DNA of 64,000 nucleotides from Ganoderma boninense (GCA_002900995.3 CM035307.1:3472001-3536000); one strand, 5' to 3'. Positions 36,506 through 49,375 are shown, numbered from the stretch's first letter. A program made the numbers and translations. The notes: generated by a model from the sequence alone, not told the origin.

Positions 36506-36998
36506 ATGTCGAGCCAGGACAGGCCTCCAGCTTCCATCCCAAGCCAGCCACGCGCGAAGCAGTTGCGTGCTTGCCTCCTCTGTTCCATCATCCAGACTCC
36601 TGCCGATTTCCGGAAACATGGCTGTCCAAATTGCGAGGAGCTCATGCAGGTAGCGTTCCGTTCACTGTTCGCCATTGAAGTATCTTGCTCATCAGTGTCT
36701 CCAACTCTCAGATGAAGGGCTACCCCGATCGCATACAATCATGCACCACGACCCATTTTGAGGGCGCGATTGCTGTTATAGACCCCGACAACAGCTGGGT
36801 TGCCCGGTGGCAGAGAACATGTAAGTCCTTCCTTCCTTTACGCATCGAGTGTACTGGTCCCTGATGCATTCTGCAGCCAAGTATGTGAAGGGAATGTATG
36901 CCGTCCGCGTCAAGGGGCGCGTACCAGACGATGTGGAGGCGGAGCTGGAAAGCCGCAATATCCGCTACCGTCCCAGAGACGGAACCGACCAGGACTAG
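36506..36998 (+). CDS. SPT4: Transcription elongation factor SPT4
   Basis: Small zinc-finger partner of Spt5 in the DSIF complex, which keeps RNA polymerases processive; nuclear. Three exons (36506-36649, 36712-36820, 36877-36998) sum to 375 nt and 124 residues. The zinc finger is visible as CLLCSIIQTPADFRKHGCPNC. The conserved core follows with SCTTTHFEGAIAVIDPDNSWVARW and VKGMYAVRVKGRVPDDVEAEL. It ends PRDGTDQD-TAG. Length and motifs match the family fully. Confidence 0.95.
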
Positions 36999-37625
36999 AG
37001 GTGTTGTCGTTCGTGCATATTCTCCCTCGGCTCGTTTCATGTTCGCTATCCCTCCTCGCATATCTGTAACGGTACATTGCTCCGCCACTGTAATTCTAGC
37101 CGCGACGCGACACTCGTTCGATTGTGACTAGTGGCGCCGTTGCCCATCCCAAACGCTGCACAACGCGCTTCTGCCCGCCATTTCCGTACGGAGGCGTAGA
37201 CGTTACGGCTCACAGGGCTTCGGCCGTCCGCTGAAGCCCTATGGTCCATAATGTCCCCGCCTCCATGACTTCAATGGACCGCTGTCCGGGCAGCCATGGG
37301 GATTCGTCGACACCGCGCCTTCGAGTGTTGCAGCGATGGAGTATTTATGCCATCCGTCAAGAGCGTCTCTTACAGCAAAGTCTTTGTTTCGTGTTGCCTG
37401 TGGCACTGAATGCTTTGTCGTTTGTTGTACTTTGTTCGAGACCTTCAGTCTGACATGCCACCGCGAATATATCGGGCGATCAACGGTCGTCCTTTGTCTT
37501 CCGCCCCGACATGCAGCAGATGGCATCGTCGAAAACGCGTCAACGTCCAAATAATCGATCCACACAATCCATACGGAGGTGACAGCTTCTGGTCAGAAGA
37601 CAGTTCTACATGATGTACGTTCCCA

Positions 37626-38746
37626 TCACAAACCGCGGAACTCCTCTTCCACCGTCTTCCACTTCCACAAGCTTTGTCCCGGGTTCACGAGCTCGTTGTC
37701 GTTCCTTGGCCAATCCATCACTCCCTCACCTGCGAGAATGCTAAAACATTGCAAATCAGTGAGACACTCTACTTACTCGACGTGTGCACCTGACGACTTA
37801 CATGACGTATTCAAGGATGTTCTGAGTGGGGTTCTTCTTCAAGGTCTCCTTGGCCGCCGCGATGTCCTTGCAGACGATCTCGCCCTCCGGGATGCCCTTG
37901 ACGCGGGACACGATCTCGCGGAGGCCTTCGTAGTCGACGACGTTCCCGGCGACGTACACCTGCCCCGGCACCTTCGCTGCCGTCGCGGGTTCGAGCGCAA
38001 GGACGGCGACCTGCGCGACGGAACGCCCGATGTCGGACTGGTGCGTGAGCGTGTTCTTGACTGTGCTCGGGCCCACGATGGTGTAGACGTTCGTCTCCGC
38101 GTCCCAGTTGAAGAGGCGGCCGGGGCCGACCCACCAGGTGAGGAACCCGCCGGCGTCGAGGCGGACGATCTTCACCTTGCCCTCGAGGATGGCGTTCGTC
38201 TCGAGCGCGAGGGCACGCTTCTTGAGCCACTCCTCGTGCGAGTAGCCCGGGAAGAGGTCCGTGTTGACGTAGTCGCTGCGAGGAGAGCGTGAGCGAGATA
38301 TGTCCTGTGGTAGATCTGATGACTTTGGGACTTACTAGCCGGCGAACTCGCTGGGGAAGTACACCTTCACGCCATTGCGGACGAGGGCGTGGAGGAGGCC
38401 TGTCTTGAACTCAGGGGCAACCGAGCTGGAGAGGGTGTTCACGACGAGGTCGACCCCGGTGAGGAAGGTATCCAGGGCGTCGTCAAACGAGTATATCTCG
38501 GCACCGAGCTTTGCCAGCTCCTGAGCCTTTTCCGAAGAGGCATCGCGAGTTGTCAGGCGGACAGTAGGGAAGGCCCAACGGTACTCGGTCAGGAAGATCT
38601 TGCTGATGTAGTATCCTATTATTCATGCGATACAGTTAGACTTCCTCCCCCGATGGTCCCCTGAGGCAGTGCCAGGACATACCGAGGTTTCCAGTTCCAC
38701 CTACGATAGCGACAGTAGCCTTGACGTTGCTTCTGCCTGTGGACAT
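37626..38746 (-). CDS. NmrA-like / isoflavone-reductase-family oxidoreductase, copy 2
   Basis: Paralogue of the gene at 10818-11937, in opposite orientation. The start at 38746 reads MSTGRSNVKATVAIVGGTGN. The dinucleotide motif is followed by YYISKIFLTEYRWAFPTVRL, VYFPSEFAG, and an intact DAETNVYTIVGPST segment. The final exon ends WKWKTVEEEFRGL, identical in protein to copy 1. Intron positions match those of copy 1. All exons read in one consistent frame. Substrate unknown; the family includes NADPH-dependent reductases and sensors such as NmrA. Confidence 0.9.
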
Positions 38747-39289
38747 TGTGAGTGGATGGGGCCCGGGTAGACGATGAGTCCGGTAGGAAAGCAGAGCTAG
38801 TGCGTTCTACCGGTCATGGTCAGCGATACATCCTGTTATATACGCGCGGGTTGGGCATATTGCTTGTCGTCGTTCTTCGATGCTGGACCCACTCTTGCAA
38901 TCCTGTCCCGGTATGCCACACACCAACTCCGAAGGTAGACAACCGCTTTTGGAAGGGCACGGTGGACCCACATCCCACACCGACTCCGAGCGCTGGCCCA
39001 CTGCAAGTCCCGCGTACCCTCGACCACATCCGAAATTACTGCCATGACTAAGTCAGCATCGGTCCTGACCTTCTATGACATTTGTTGAGTCTGTCGTAGT
39101 CGTAGACCTCAGAAGGTTTGGAGCAGAGTGCTTGGAGCATGCGGCGGCCATTCCACTCCCTCCTCCGAGTGCCCTACGCCATGCCTTCAGAGTGCTCTGA
39201 TTGGCTCGGACGTGGTTGTGGGTTATTCTTTGAACCCCAACTCAGGAACTATGGCTGAATGCCAACGGCTAGACCCTCGTATAATACAG
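38747..39289. promoter_or_regulatory. Upstream region of NmrA copy 2 and 3' flank of RAI1
   Basis: About 540 nt. On the minus strand CGCGTATATAA (38836-38846) is a TATA element about 90 nt before the NmrA copy 2 start, matching the element of copy 1. RAI1 ends at 39290, so its promoter is not here. Confidence 0.5.
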
Positions 39290-40925
39290 TTACAGAGCCC
39301 ATCCATGATGAGATGCGGGGGGCTGTGAAACACCGGTCGTCTCTGAACTGCCCTTGAGACTCTCAGATGCGGGCTCTACCAGCGACGATCCTGTCTCTGG
39401 TTCGGGGGTCTCGACGACCTTCTTGTAGTACCAAGACGGCAAAAACCCGACTCGATCTTCTCCGTTTTGAACACCTTTAATACCCTCGTCATCTAGTGCG
39501 TGCATCTTGACGCCATCCGTGGGGGTGAAGGTGATTCGCCATACACGCGGGACCTGTGCATCCGAGTGCTCGTTATCGGATGGGGATTGCTGAGACATAT
39601 GGTTCTTCAAAAGCCCGATGAACCGTTCCGCCCACTGGAGACATATCTGTGGGTCCCATGCATGAGGCTTTCCGCGAACAAGGCGCGGGATCTGGATCGT
39701 CTTGAAGGACTGCGTGGTTGTGATGCGTCCTGCTGGCGTCCGAAAGCCCACGACGATCTCCTGCGAAACGAGGCCAATGTAGGTGAAGATACATGAGATG
39801 GGAGGAATGAGGATCCATACCGGAACGCCAAGCAGAAACGATTGCATGTAGAATTTTAGCAGTTTCCTGAAAACGGATTGGTTGGGCATTCTCGAAGGCC
39901 TACAGCTGGCTACACTTACTTCTCAAAACGAGCTTCATCTTCCCGGCCGCGTATTGCCATAGAGGTCTTCAATTCCACGAAGGTGTCAGTCTTGCCGTCG
40001 AAACGTTCTGTCGACATCTCGTCAGTTTGCAGGCCGGAGAGACAGAGAGCAGTGACTGACCGCGCACGCAGTCAACTTCACCGCCAATAACTAGACGGCT
40101 GTCGCCAAGCTTGGTCTTGATGACGCTACACCACTGCACGTTTGTGTCAACATCCCCGCCCCAGCCTATGGGATGGCCAGGTATTCGCTCGGGTAGTCCG
40201 GGGCGGGAGGACGTGCACCAAGACTCAAACGAATAGCCATAGTAAGTCTGTTGGCGTTGCCTTGGTGCAAGGTTCTCCCTGAAAGATGGTTTGAACGCGC
40301 TCACAAGCCATGAACGAAGATATGTACTTCTCAGCGAGCTTGGCGTCCGTAATGTGTTCCTCAAGGTACAGGGTGCCGTCCACCAGCATGGCGTTCAGCA
40401 CACAACCATCCCGGTCTTCATATGGTGCCGTCAAAATTCTCCCTCCGGCGACACCAGACGATGATTATCCAGCTATGCACGAGCATGCAGCTGCAACTCA
40501 CTTGGTCATTATGCCTCTCCACGTTACCAGAGAAATGTCGCGCAGCCACTTCTTCCCGCTCCCCGGACCCACGTCCGCGTCTGCCTTCTGCATGACACGC
40601 TCGACTGCCCTCAACAACCCGTCGAGCCTGGCCCTCTCCTCAGGTCGCTTGATCCATCGCTCGTAGCCATATCGGAGGTCCGCGCCGGGCGGTGGGTCGA
40701 TGTAGTAACGCAGAGCGGAGTTGTCGAACTCGAGAACGCGCTTAGGCGTATATGAGAAAGTGAGGAGACCAGTGGGTTGTTGGAAAGGCACAGCGCGAGT
40801 GGGTGCGAAGGTTTTGTAGAGGGATATGTGAGGACGATTTGTCGAGCCCCCCGATGGGCACAGGTCGCGAGTTTCGATGGCCTTTCCGACTGTTCAAATG
40901 ATTCTGAGAGACGTCTCTTGCTCAT
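39290..40925 (-). CDS. RAI1: Decapping nuclease RAI1/DXO family
   Basis: Removes defective or non-canonical caps from RNA and, as Rai1, partners the 5'-3' exonuclease Rat1 in the nucleus. The start at 40925 reads MSKRRLSESFEQSERPSKL. The next conserved part is in another frame (HISLYKTFAPTRAVPFQQPT, then FSYTPKRVLEFDNSALRYY). Changing the G run at 40847-40852 from six to seven joins them, so a base is probably missing. Catalytic motifs follow: GYERWIKRPEER, SFESWCTS, GGEVDCV (Glu and Asp metal ligands), and VELKTS (Glu-x-Lys). The C-terminus has KLLKFYMQSFLLGVP and a Pro/Ser/Glu-rich tail. About five introns. Confidence 0.9.
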
Positions 40926-41524
40926 TTACCAGAACGAGATTGGGACGGGTGTACGAGGGTGATACAGAGCAATGACGACGGCGATACTGTCGCGGAAGAT
41001 AACTTGTGGCAAACGCTCGTTGCCTGTTACCATCCATTGAAAGGCTTGTCTTACTTTGTTTATGGTTGTCCCACGCATAAAAGACATCCGTAATGGCGTT
41101 TAGAGAACTGATTGCATACGCAACTAGTACATCTTAATTGATTATAGTCTTCAATATTAGTCTAGACTCGGACCGTCTTGAAATCTGACAAACCCGCAAG
41201 AACAGCTCTTACCAACGCACTACTACCTTGTATGTAGCTCTACGTAAAATAAAACTGGGAAACAGTGAGGTCCGCACTGGAGAGCTCGAATTGTCGAGTA
41301 CAGCGGTACCGGTGCTGGCAGCCTGCGCACTAGCGTAGGCTGTGGTCGAGGTGTTTGGATGAGGGAATCGTGTCCGTAATGTGTTCAAGCTCTGTTAATA
41401 GGAGAACGACGGAGGCCAAGCCGAGAGACGGACCGCAGGTGAGTGGCGCAGGGTGCATGACCCCATATATTATACACTGTTCTCGACGTTACACACTGTG
41501 CTCAATACTCCAATGCGAATCAAA
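40926..41524. other. Intergenic region, nothing seen
   Basis: About 600 nt upstream of RAI1 and downstream of the dienelactone hydrolase. AT-richer than its surroundings near 41090-41270. No gene or repeat recognised. Confidence 0.4.
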
Positions 41525-42542
41525 TTAGATATACTTCTGGAGCCATCAACCGAAGCCTTGAAAGCACCCTCCTTGCCTGCCTTGACTTCTGGCTTGCTCT
41601 ATAACAGACGGACATTTGGGTGTGGTAAGCCTCACGTTCACATTCTGCCTACCCCTACAGGAGGGACATACCAGATCACCACGGACCGCGAAGCCGTGCA
41701 CACACCCTGGCCAGTACGTCCGCGAGTATCCCGGCGCGAACTTGCCGTCGCCCAAGATCTCATCCGCCGCCTTCTGCGCCTCGGCGGGGAACATCTGGTC
41801 GGTCTCGCACGAGTTGATGAGCAGCGGCGCCTTGGATACCTCGAGGTACTTGGTGAAGTCCCCGGGCACCTGGAGGCCCGACGGGTGCGACGTCGCGACG
41901 GCGAGCACGTCGCCCGTGAACGCGAGGTCGAAGCAGACGCGGCCGCCGTAGCAGTACCCGAGCGAGCCGACCTTGGTCACGCCCTCGGCCTTGAGCGCGT
42001 CGAGCACGGCGCGGGCGATTTCGGTTCCGCGCGTAAAGGGGTGCTTGCCGAGCCACTCCATGATGTTGAAGTTCACGCCAGGGTTGAAGGCGTTCGTGGG
42101 GGCCGGGTCGTTGTCGAAAAGGTCGGGCACGATCACTTTGAAGCCGTTCCGCGCGAAGTCGTCGGCGAGGAGCTGTGGGAGTGCGAGTCAGGGCGTGTTC
42201 TGGGTAAAGTTCTCAGCTCGGCTGGGAAAAATGAGCGGGCCTACTTTGTTGTTCTCGAGCTTAAGACCAAACGCGTCGGAGAGGAACAGGACGACCGTGT
42301 CCTTGGGATACTCTCCAGTCGGAGTAGCAACATAGGTCTCAATCCCACCGATGGTCAGGGTGGTCCCTATACTCGACCCGAGTAAGTAATGGTCAAGGTA
42401 CTGCGAAGAAGAAACCGGACACATACCCTCGGGAGTACCTTCGTGGCGAACACCTTCATTCGGGGTAAATGTCAGACGAACGATTCCGGTAGGAATAGGC
42501 TTGCGGACGCCTACCCTTGAAGCAGTCAGCGCAGAGCGACAT
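41525..42542 (-). CDS. Dienelactone-hydrolase-family alpha/beta hydrolase
   Basis: Cytosolic hydrolase of the family that opens dienelactones in aromatic-compound breakdown; the fungal substrate is unknown. The start at 42542 reads MSLCADCFKG. A 27-nt exon (VRHEGTPEG) and the next (TTLTIGGIETYVATPTGEY, LFLSDAFGLKLENNK) are joined by short introns. The nucleophile is Cys in GYCYGGR; the other triad members are Asp in ETDQMFP and His in GCVHGFAVRGDL. The last exon reads KPEVKAGKEGAFKASVDG and should end QKYI-TAA at 41525. That end is reached only if one base is restored near 41540; as given the frame runs on for another 20 or so codons. Confidence 0.88.
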
Positions 42543-44108
42543 GATCAAGACTTGGACAGAGGTGATGTGCGCGAAGAGAGTGGTTGTTGTGTGATCGGGG
42601 CTGTTTGCTGACGATCTGCCGTTTCGTGGGGTCATATATATATTAGTGCCACGGGTCCCAGGAGGGGGCGTCGTCATCGATAGCCATGCTGCGAGCACAG
42701 TGGCAATGGATGACCAAGAGAGCCGGAGGGATACGACACCCCCCGCATCCGAGATTTCTCGCACGGATGTGTCCCTCAAAGTGGAAACTAGGAGAAAGAG
42801 CTGACTGAGTGCAATGTAGTCACTGTGTCTTTACTCGGCGTCGGACACTCGGCCGAGTGGTGCGGTTGCAGGTCCCGATTCAATGCCACAGTTGTGTTTG
42901 TTACTGTCCAGTCGTACAAGACTCGCCCTGAGTGTCCAAATCGTCCGACTGGTGTTTCCAGTATCATTTTGCTCGTGCAGTTTGGGGGGGAGGGGGTTTG
43001 AGAGGAGGATTGTCGGTCCGATGGGAGCTTCTTTTTATTACCAAGTTATGTCAGTCCGATCACCACGTACGCACTGCGCCAGCTCTCCTGCTGAATCAGC
43101 TACCACTCGAACCTCAATATGGCAACCATACGAGACCGAGAGCGTTAACCAACGTATCTAGGCCGCGTCGCATTTAGGTGCAGTATTGAAGGTAGCATGG
43201 CGCTTTCGGAAGTAAGGGGAGAATCGTCAGGATGCTCGCTAACATCTGCCGTCGCGATCCGGAGCCAGGTAAGCAGAACATTCCTAACCTAGAAAAGAAT
43301 ATGGACGTGTGCGAGGCCCGGCAATGCAATTGGGGACTCGAGGAACCAGAACGAGTATACAGCATCCTGCCCGCCATGAGCGGACCGAGGCAAAGTGGCT
43401 GCATGCGATCGATCTTATGAGATAGGGACGTACCCAGGATGCGAAGACCATTGTTATTGGCTGCCGAGCTCGTAAATTCCGACCGGGGAACTGTAGATCA
43501 TTTGAATGCATGATGGGCAAGTAATCCCAGGCAGAAACAGAAAGGTGCTCACAAAGATAGCCACATTGGCGACCCAATCTAGACGGAACGAGGGCATATG
43601 GACGGTCAGTGGCGGGTCTGGAGGAGTCCGGAAGTGGGGTCGTGGCTGATTAGCGGCCCCTTCGGAACCTCACGAATTTCCCTAATCACGCTGTGCGTCA
43701 TGTTCGGGGACAGCGAAGACGCGTTCCACTCATGGGAAGGGCGGGCAAGTGAGTGATGCATGGATGGGGTTCCTGGTTAAGGTAGAGGATGTGGAGGGCG
43801 GCTTGGGTGCGATCGTGGTGCGTCGCGTGTGCGTCGCTCAAGAACTGAAGGATGGCTGGTGGAATGAAAGGACCATTGCGGTATTATCGTGAAAGATATG
43901 AGCACATACAGACAAGGGATATGGATGACAGCGACAGTGGGTACAGTAGGGAATCTTACAGGCAAGAATTCAAGGTATGCGGTGTGATGAAAGATGGGGC
44001 TGCCAAAGACATGCGGTGGTATCGTACAGTATGTATTGATTAGGTATGCTACAGCTTGAAGGTCGTCACAGGATGCGTGTATGGTGAACAGGGAAGCCTG
44101 AGGGCGCA
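42543..44108. other. Long intergenic region, no gene supported
   Basis: About 1.6 kb. Short frames on both strands (42883-43177, 43284-43577, 43852-44043) have no domains. A weak match to a tRNA A box occurs near 42850, but there is no complete cloverleaf. Confidence 0.4.
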
Positions 44109-47006
44109 TCAAAGCAACTCGTGGAGCACCTGGTCGTACTGGTGCGGCAGGTGCGAGCTCAGCATGTCGCGTGCAAAGATGATTTGCCCGAACACCTGCT
44201 TGACGTCGCTGACCTCAAACAAACGCACCTTCTCCTTCGGAAGGCGCCGTACAGAACCCGCCCCACTCCGATGTGCGCGGTGCAGGTCTCCGTCGCGCAG
44301 AGCCCAGTAGACTCGGCCGGGCGGGAACAAGTCCGCCATCTGCATGTTCGCTTCAAGCGTCTTGCGAATGGCAAGGAACTAGAGACAGCAATGTGTGAGC
44401 GACACCCTCATCGAAGGACCGGAAGCAGCTCACCCATTCCTCGTCCCCGTCTTCGCGCCGGCCCATCTTGCACTTGAGCGCCTTCTTCGTAACGTTGTTG
44501 TACCCATCAGAACGAGTGTCGTCTCGGTTCTCTGCAGCACACAGCCAGACGGCCCCCCGGGTAAGATCGCGAACGCTGCCCAAAGAGAGGCGCGAGACAA
44601 TGTCGTGCCCGTAGACAAACGAGATGATCAGGCCTGAAGCAGCGGCTTTGGCGCTGAGTCGCGGGGAAACTACGCAAGGCGGAGCGAAGCAATAAGAAGA
44701 AACGCGACGGCCAACGGGAAGACCGGACGCCTTATGGGTGAGGCACGTCTCGGGCGTAGCCCACATCTGCCAAGCAACCAGAAATGAGTGGCAGCTCACG
44801 CGACCACGATGAACGCGGGAAAGACAAGACCCACCAGTGCGAGGAGAGCAGCCACGCCGGCACCAAGACTGTGTCCGCACAGCACAAGAGCTGCGAACAA
44901 GGAGGGGTAAGCTCCAGCAGGGTCATCCGGCCACGCGGAAGAAACTCAACGCACAATACCCCTTGTTCCTCTTCAATGCGTCCCGCACGGCGATGTGCAC
45001 GGGCCTCCCGGGGCCGCCCATCGCACGTGTCATCCTGAGCATGCCGCCGTGGACGACGTAGGCGGTGTCGTCACCAGCCTCAGATGCAAGCCTTGACCGG
45101 GGCACGTGCGGCGCGCGCAGCGAGTTCCTACGCGAGCGCGGGAAGGGCACGGAGAGGTCCATCGGGAACGGAAACGAACCGGGGATGTTCTCGAGGTCAG
45201 AGTCGAGCCCTTCGTCCTCCAAGTGCGTGAACGTGGGGGCCGGCGCTGCTGCTCCTGTCTAAGCCTATCTGACAGCCGCTCGGGATGCAAGTGGGTGTTC
45301 GATTGGGAATGGGGATGGAGATGAGTGCTCGGCTGGGGATGGGAACGGGGATGCTGGTGCCCGGAGTGTCCGTGGGACTGGGAAGAGGTGATGGGATCTG
45401 CTTGGGGGAGGATGAAGGGGGCAGGGTCGCATGTTAAGTCCACTGCGAGCTCGTTTAAACTCATCGTTCCTCGAATGACGAGGACCACCTCCTTCCGAAC
45501 GTGATCCGTGAGGACCCAGAAACGAGGCATGTGGTTCTCTGAGCTTACGTGCGCAGTCGGTGGCGGATGTGGCTAAATGCGGCGTCAGTGTTGCGCCAAG
45601 GACAATGGACAGATACAGAGCTTACTGGTTGTTGTTGCTCGGTGTGACCACTTGGAGGGTTAGAATGCGATCTTGCCCAATGCATGAAAATGTCATGGTC
45701 GTGTTTTCCCATGAGGACGTCCCACCAAGAGTACGTCGGCTCGCCGGGCATGTTGGTGACGTTTGCCTCAGACTGGGCCTGGCCGTCTTCTCCAGCGGCT
45801 TCCTTCTCAGAAGCGTTAATTGCGTCGGCAAGCTTAACTTGCTCCTTGCGCTGTTCCTTCTCCCACGGGGTAAGGGACACTCCGAAGAACAGAAGACTTG
45901 GACCGCCATAGCCGGCAAGGACAAGTTTGGAGAGGCGGCGAAGGGTTTGCTTGAGGTCATCCATGGGGAAGGTGGCTGGTGGACCTCGTGATGATGACGA
46001 TGATGAGTGACCGGTGGTGGGAGCAGCGAGGGTGGAGGGGAGCTGGTGGGGAGGCCAGGAGCCTGGAACGGCTTCAGTGATATCTGCAGTGACAATCTGA
46101 CCAGAGTGGCTTGGGTATATAGTATCTCCAGTGATAGTGACGCGAGAGTCGACGCGTTTGCGGCGAGAGAGGGAGGAAGAGCCATCGTGAACGGGAACTT
46201 CCTTCATGTACTTGAACCAGCGGTTCTCTTGCCATTGGCTGGTGACGCCCTGTAGGGCGGCGAAGCCGGCGAGAGCACGAAGAACCTCTGCCAAGCCGTA
46301 GCGTTCTTCGGGCAAGCCCTCGCTTTCTGCGGGCTCGTTCCATTCGCGGCGGACGAGGCCGACAAAGCTTGCTAAAGAGAAAGCTGGCTTCGTCGCTTCC
46401 AGGGAAGATGGTGGTGAGGATGGAGAGGGACGAATGGGCAGCAATGAGGGACGTGGAGGTGATAGATTCACCGAGGATGAGCGGGGCAAGGGCAACGAAC
46501 TCGACGGCAGAGATGGCGGAAGAGACAGCACCTCCGAGTATCTGACCTGCGCCGGTAGTCCCACCGAATAAAGCATAATCAATGACGGAGCCAGTGAAGC
46601 CTGCAGCAGTGGAAGCGATGCCGCGAGTAATGGAAAACTAGAAGGGTAGTTGTGAGACAGTGAGAAGGATGCAGGAGTGGAGGAGACGTACACCGAAGCG
46701 AGTGCAGGCTTTAGCAGTGGAGAAGCCTATGGCGGATGCGGTGGACGCAAGATCGAGACTGAAGCGGCCATACTTGTCCCAATTAGAGAGCATACATGTA
46801 ACACAGATAAGAGCGAGGGATGGTACGCTGTAGAGAGCGAGGTATTGCGGGGCAGAGGCCAGGTGGGGAGACGAGGGAGTGTGTAGACCTGGTGCAGACG
46901 AAGGAGACGGAGACGGACTGGCGGAGGACACGACCAAAGTAGAAGCGCCCGATGAGCACAGCTGAACGTAAATCTGAAAATCACAGTCCAGGCCGTGTAC
47001 AGCCAC
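44109..47006 (-). CDS. Class 3 lipase, sn1-specific diacylglycerol lipase type
   Basis: Membrane-associated serine hydrolase. The N-terminal half carries several hydrophobic segments (YLALYSVPSLALICVTCML about 46830; FSITRGIASTAAGFTGSVID near 46590) and a disordered Ser/Pro linker. The hydrolase core begins with PRFWVLTDHVRKEVVLVIRG and TMSLNELAVDLTCD, followed by a His/Pro-rich loop (45250-45380) and YVVHGGMLRMTRAM. The nucleophile elbow is CGHSLGAGVAALL (about 44890-44850), followed by the Asp/His region FVYGHDIVSRLSLGSVRDL. The C-terminal FARDMLSSHLPHQYDQVL ends HELL with stop at 44109. The true start is not resolved; an ATG at 47083 is near but in another phase. Confidence 0.85.
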
Positions 47007-47083
47007 CCTCCGCCACTCAGAATATTACTATCCACGCTGGAGTCTGGACACAGTCCCCATCCCCACCATAAATCACCATACAC

Positions 47084-47470
47084 CAGCCCTCACCGGATAT
47101 TCACCACCCCGGTTGCCCCAACGTTTCAACTCCCAGAATCATTTCATTCGTGCCTATAAAACACTCACTCCGGCGGTCGCGATCTACCAAGCTGTGCCCC
47201 CGCGAAGCATCATAACATGTATCCACTTATGTAAACCTCCGGCCTGCGTATGCAAATGTGCAACACAACCGACCACTGGCCACAGGTTCCCCTTCTTGTT
47301 GTAACTTGGAAGTAACTTGCCCAAGAGCCGCCACTGTCTGCCCAGGTGCAGATACGTACTACTATACTTGTCCCAGCTCGACACTTACAAGTTACGCCCA
47401 GCTATATGAGCGCTACTGGTTGACGACCTACACCTCCTCTCCATTTCCGAGTCAAGCATCCGCCTGAGCC
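47084..47470. promoter_or_regulatory. Divergent promoter region, DAG lipase (-) / DUF4246 gene (+)
   Basis: About 390 nt or more between the two genes. No coding signal recognised. Confidence 0.4.
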
Positions 47471-49314
47471 ATGTCCGCTCTCCCGCACACTGGCAGTCCA
47501 TGGGACCCCGTCTCTACATTCGATGAGTTCCCATCCCCTTTCGACTGCTCAGATGAGCTCCCCGCAGCCCTCGTAGAGCTCCGCATTCGATGGTTTGCCG
47601 GCGCAATTCGCGAGAAACCCGAATGGTGGAACAAGGTTTTCAACCAGGCTATCACCGACAAATGGCGCGACGAGATCCTTGAACAGGACGCCGCTACGGT
47701 CGACAAGTTCTGGGCAGGCGATGAACGCTACCGAAAGGCTGTCAAGAAACAATGGCCCAGAGACAAGATCACCAAGGCTCAGTTGGACTACCTGTTCGAC
47801 GAGCTCCAATACCTTGCGCCTCGCAGCGGATCTCTGAGACAGGCATCCAGGTGAGCGTGCAGTGCGACTGCACTTTACGGTGTGTATCTAAGAGTCAAGC
47901 TTACACATTTCTGCAGAGTACTGCTATACCTTCCGTGTTCCAATCAAACAGCCTGATATCTTCTGAGCTCAGGGATCAACTACGCGACGCAGTGTCTCAT
48001 TTGGAGAACATCCCGCCCGAAAAGCTCGACTGGCACCCAGGCTCCAATGGCCAAGTGCTCGACCTCGTGCACCCGTCCCTCTACTGCTATCGCATCGGGC
48101 AGAGCCTCTCCCGTGGCCTTCCAGTCGGCTCAGACACACCACTCCAGATCCTGAGTCTCGCCGAATACGCATCCCAGTACCAATTCCTCAGCCGCCGCGT
48201 CACGAGCATGTGCTCCGAGCAGCACCAGTGGCTCCCAACCGACTTCGACGTCTCCCCGGACGGCACCGTCCGCCCGGTCTCCTACATCCACAACGTCCAC
48301 CCGATCGAGCAGCGCGCGCAATCTACGCGCCCCTCTGCGCCGTCCTCGCGCGGTTCGTCCCGCTCTTCGAGGACGTCCTCACCGCCGTTCTGCATGATCC
48401 CGACCGTAAACCTATCGTCGACGTAGACCCGTACAAGTGGTACGACCGTGCGGAGGATTTGCGGCCCCCCGAACCGGACTCGGACGATGACCTTGAGTCT
48501 GACTCGGACTCGGACTCCGAGCCGTACGCCGCCAAGGTGGAGGAGTGGGAGCAGAAGACCCGCTGGCCCGAGGTTCCGGACCCCGCGCCCTTCGTCCCGC
48601 CAGCCCTGCCCGCGGACGACGAGCGGGTGCGGCTTGGGCGGGACGCGCATCCAGGTCGTCGTGAAGCTCGCGAACATCGTCCTCACGCCCGAGAAGCCGC
48701 GCTATGAGGGCGGGACGTGGCACGTGGAGGGCATGGCGAACGAGCGGATCGTCGCGACGGGCATATACTACTACCAGTCCGAGAACGTCGCCGAGAGCAA
48801 GCTGGCGTTCCGCCAGTCGCTCGGCGGCGAGAACCGCGGGGTGAGTTGGCTGTACGAACAGAGCGACTATCGCGGATATGCCGTCGTGTTCGGCGTGTAC
48901 CAGCAGCTGAATCAGGTGCTCGGGGACGTGCCGACGAGCGAGGGCAAGTGTCTCGCGTTCCCGAACATATACCAGCATTGCGTGCAGCCGTTTGAGCTGG
49001 TGGATAAAACGCGGCCAGGAGTGAGGAAAATTTTGGCGTTCTTCCTCGTGGACCCGACGGAGAGAGTGCTCGGAACGGGGACGGTGCCACCATTGCAGAA
49101 GGAATGGTACTTGGACGAGGTGAAGCAGATCCCCAGAATGCAGACATTGCCGCAGGAGCTGTGGGATTATGTCATGGATATGGCGTTGGAGGGAACGATG
49201 AACCGGGAGGAGGCAGAGGAAGAGAGACAGAAGTTGATGGCGGAGAGGGGATCGTCGGTTGAGACATTGAACAACGAATTGTTTCAGCGGGACTTCAACA
49301 TGTGCGAGCATTAG
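47471..49314 (+). CDS. DUF4246 family protein
   Basis: Fungal family of unknown function, widespread in Basidiomycota. The start at 47471 reads MSALPHTGSPWDPVSTFDEF. Family landmarks: ELRIRWFAGAIREKPEWWNK, ITDKWRDEI, YLFDELQYLA, SYIHNVHP, LARFVPLFEDVL, VDPYKWYDR, KLANIVLTPEKPRYEGGTWH, EGMANERIVATGIYYYQSEN and SWLYEQSDYRGYAVVFG. His, Glu and Tyr residues in GGTWHVEGM and neighbouring motifs could bind a ligand or metal, which is speculation. It ends NMCEH-TAG. Two compensating frame faults lie at 48313-48321 (GC repeat) and 48634-48636 (extra G); the stretch between them is family-like in the shifted frame. Confidence 0.88.
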
Positions 49315-49375
49315 AGACTCGCATGGTCTGCAAGGATACAAGTGCTATGATGTACAACATGTGTGTGCGAAATGA

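Noticed and set aside
42456..42542. Apparent frameshift after MSLCADCFKG in the dienelactone hydrolase
   Set aside because: Two short introns around a 27-nt exon (VRHEGTPEG) explain the frame change fully.
42841..42900. tRNA-like signal: GGCCGAGTGGT resembling a Ser/Leu A box, with a weak B-box-like GGTCCCGATTC
   Set aside because: The spacing is far too short for a Ser or Leu tRNA, the acceptor arms do not pair, and no anticodon arm can be drawn.
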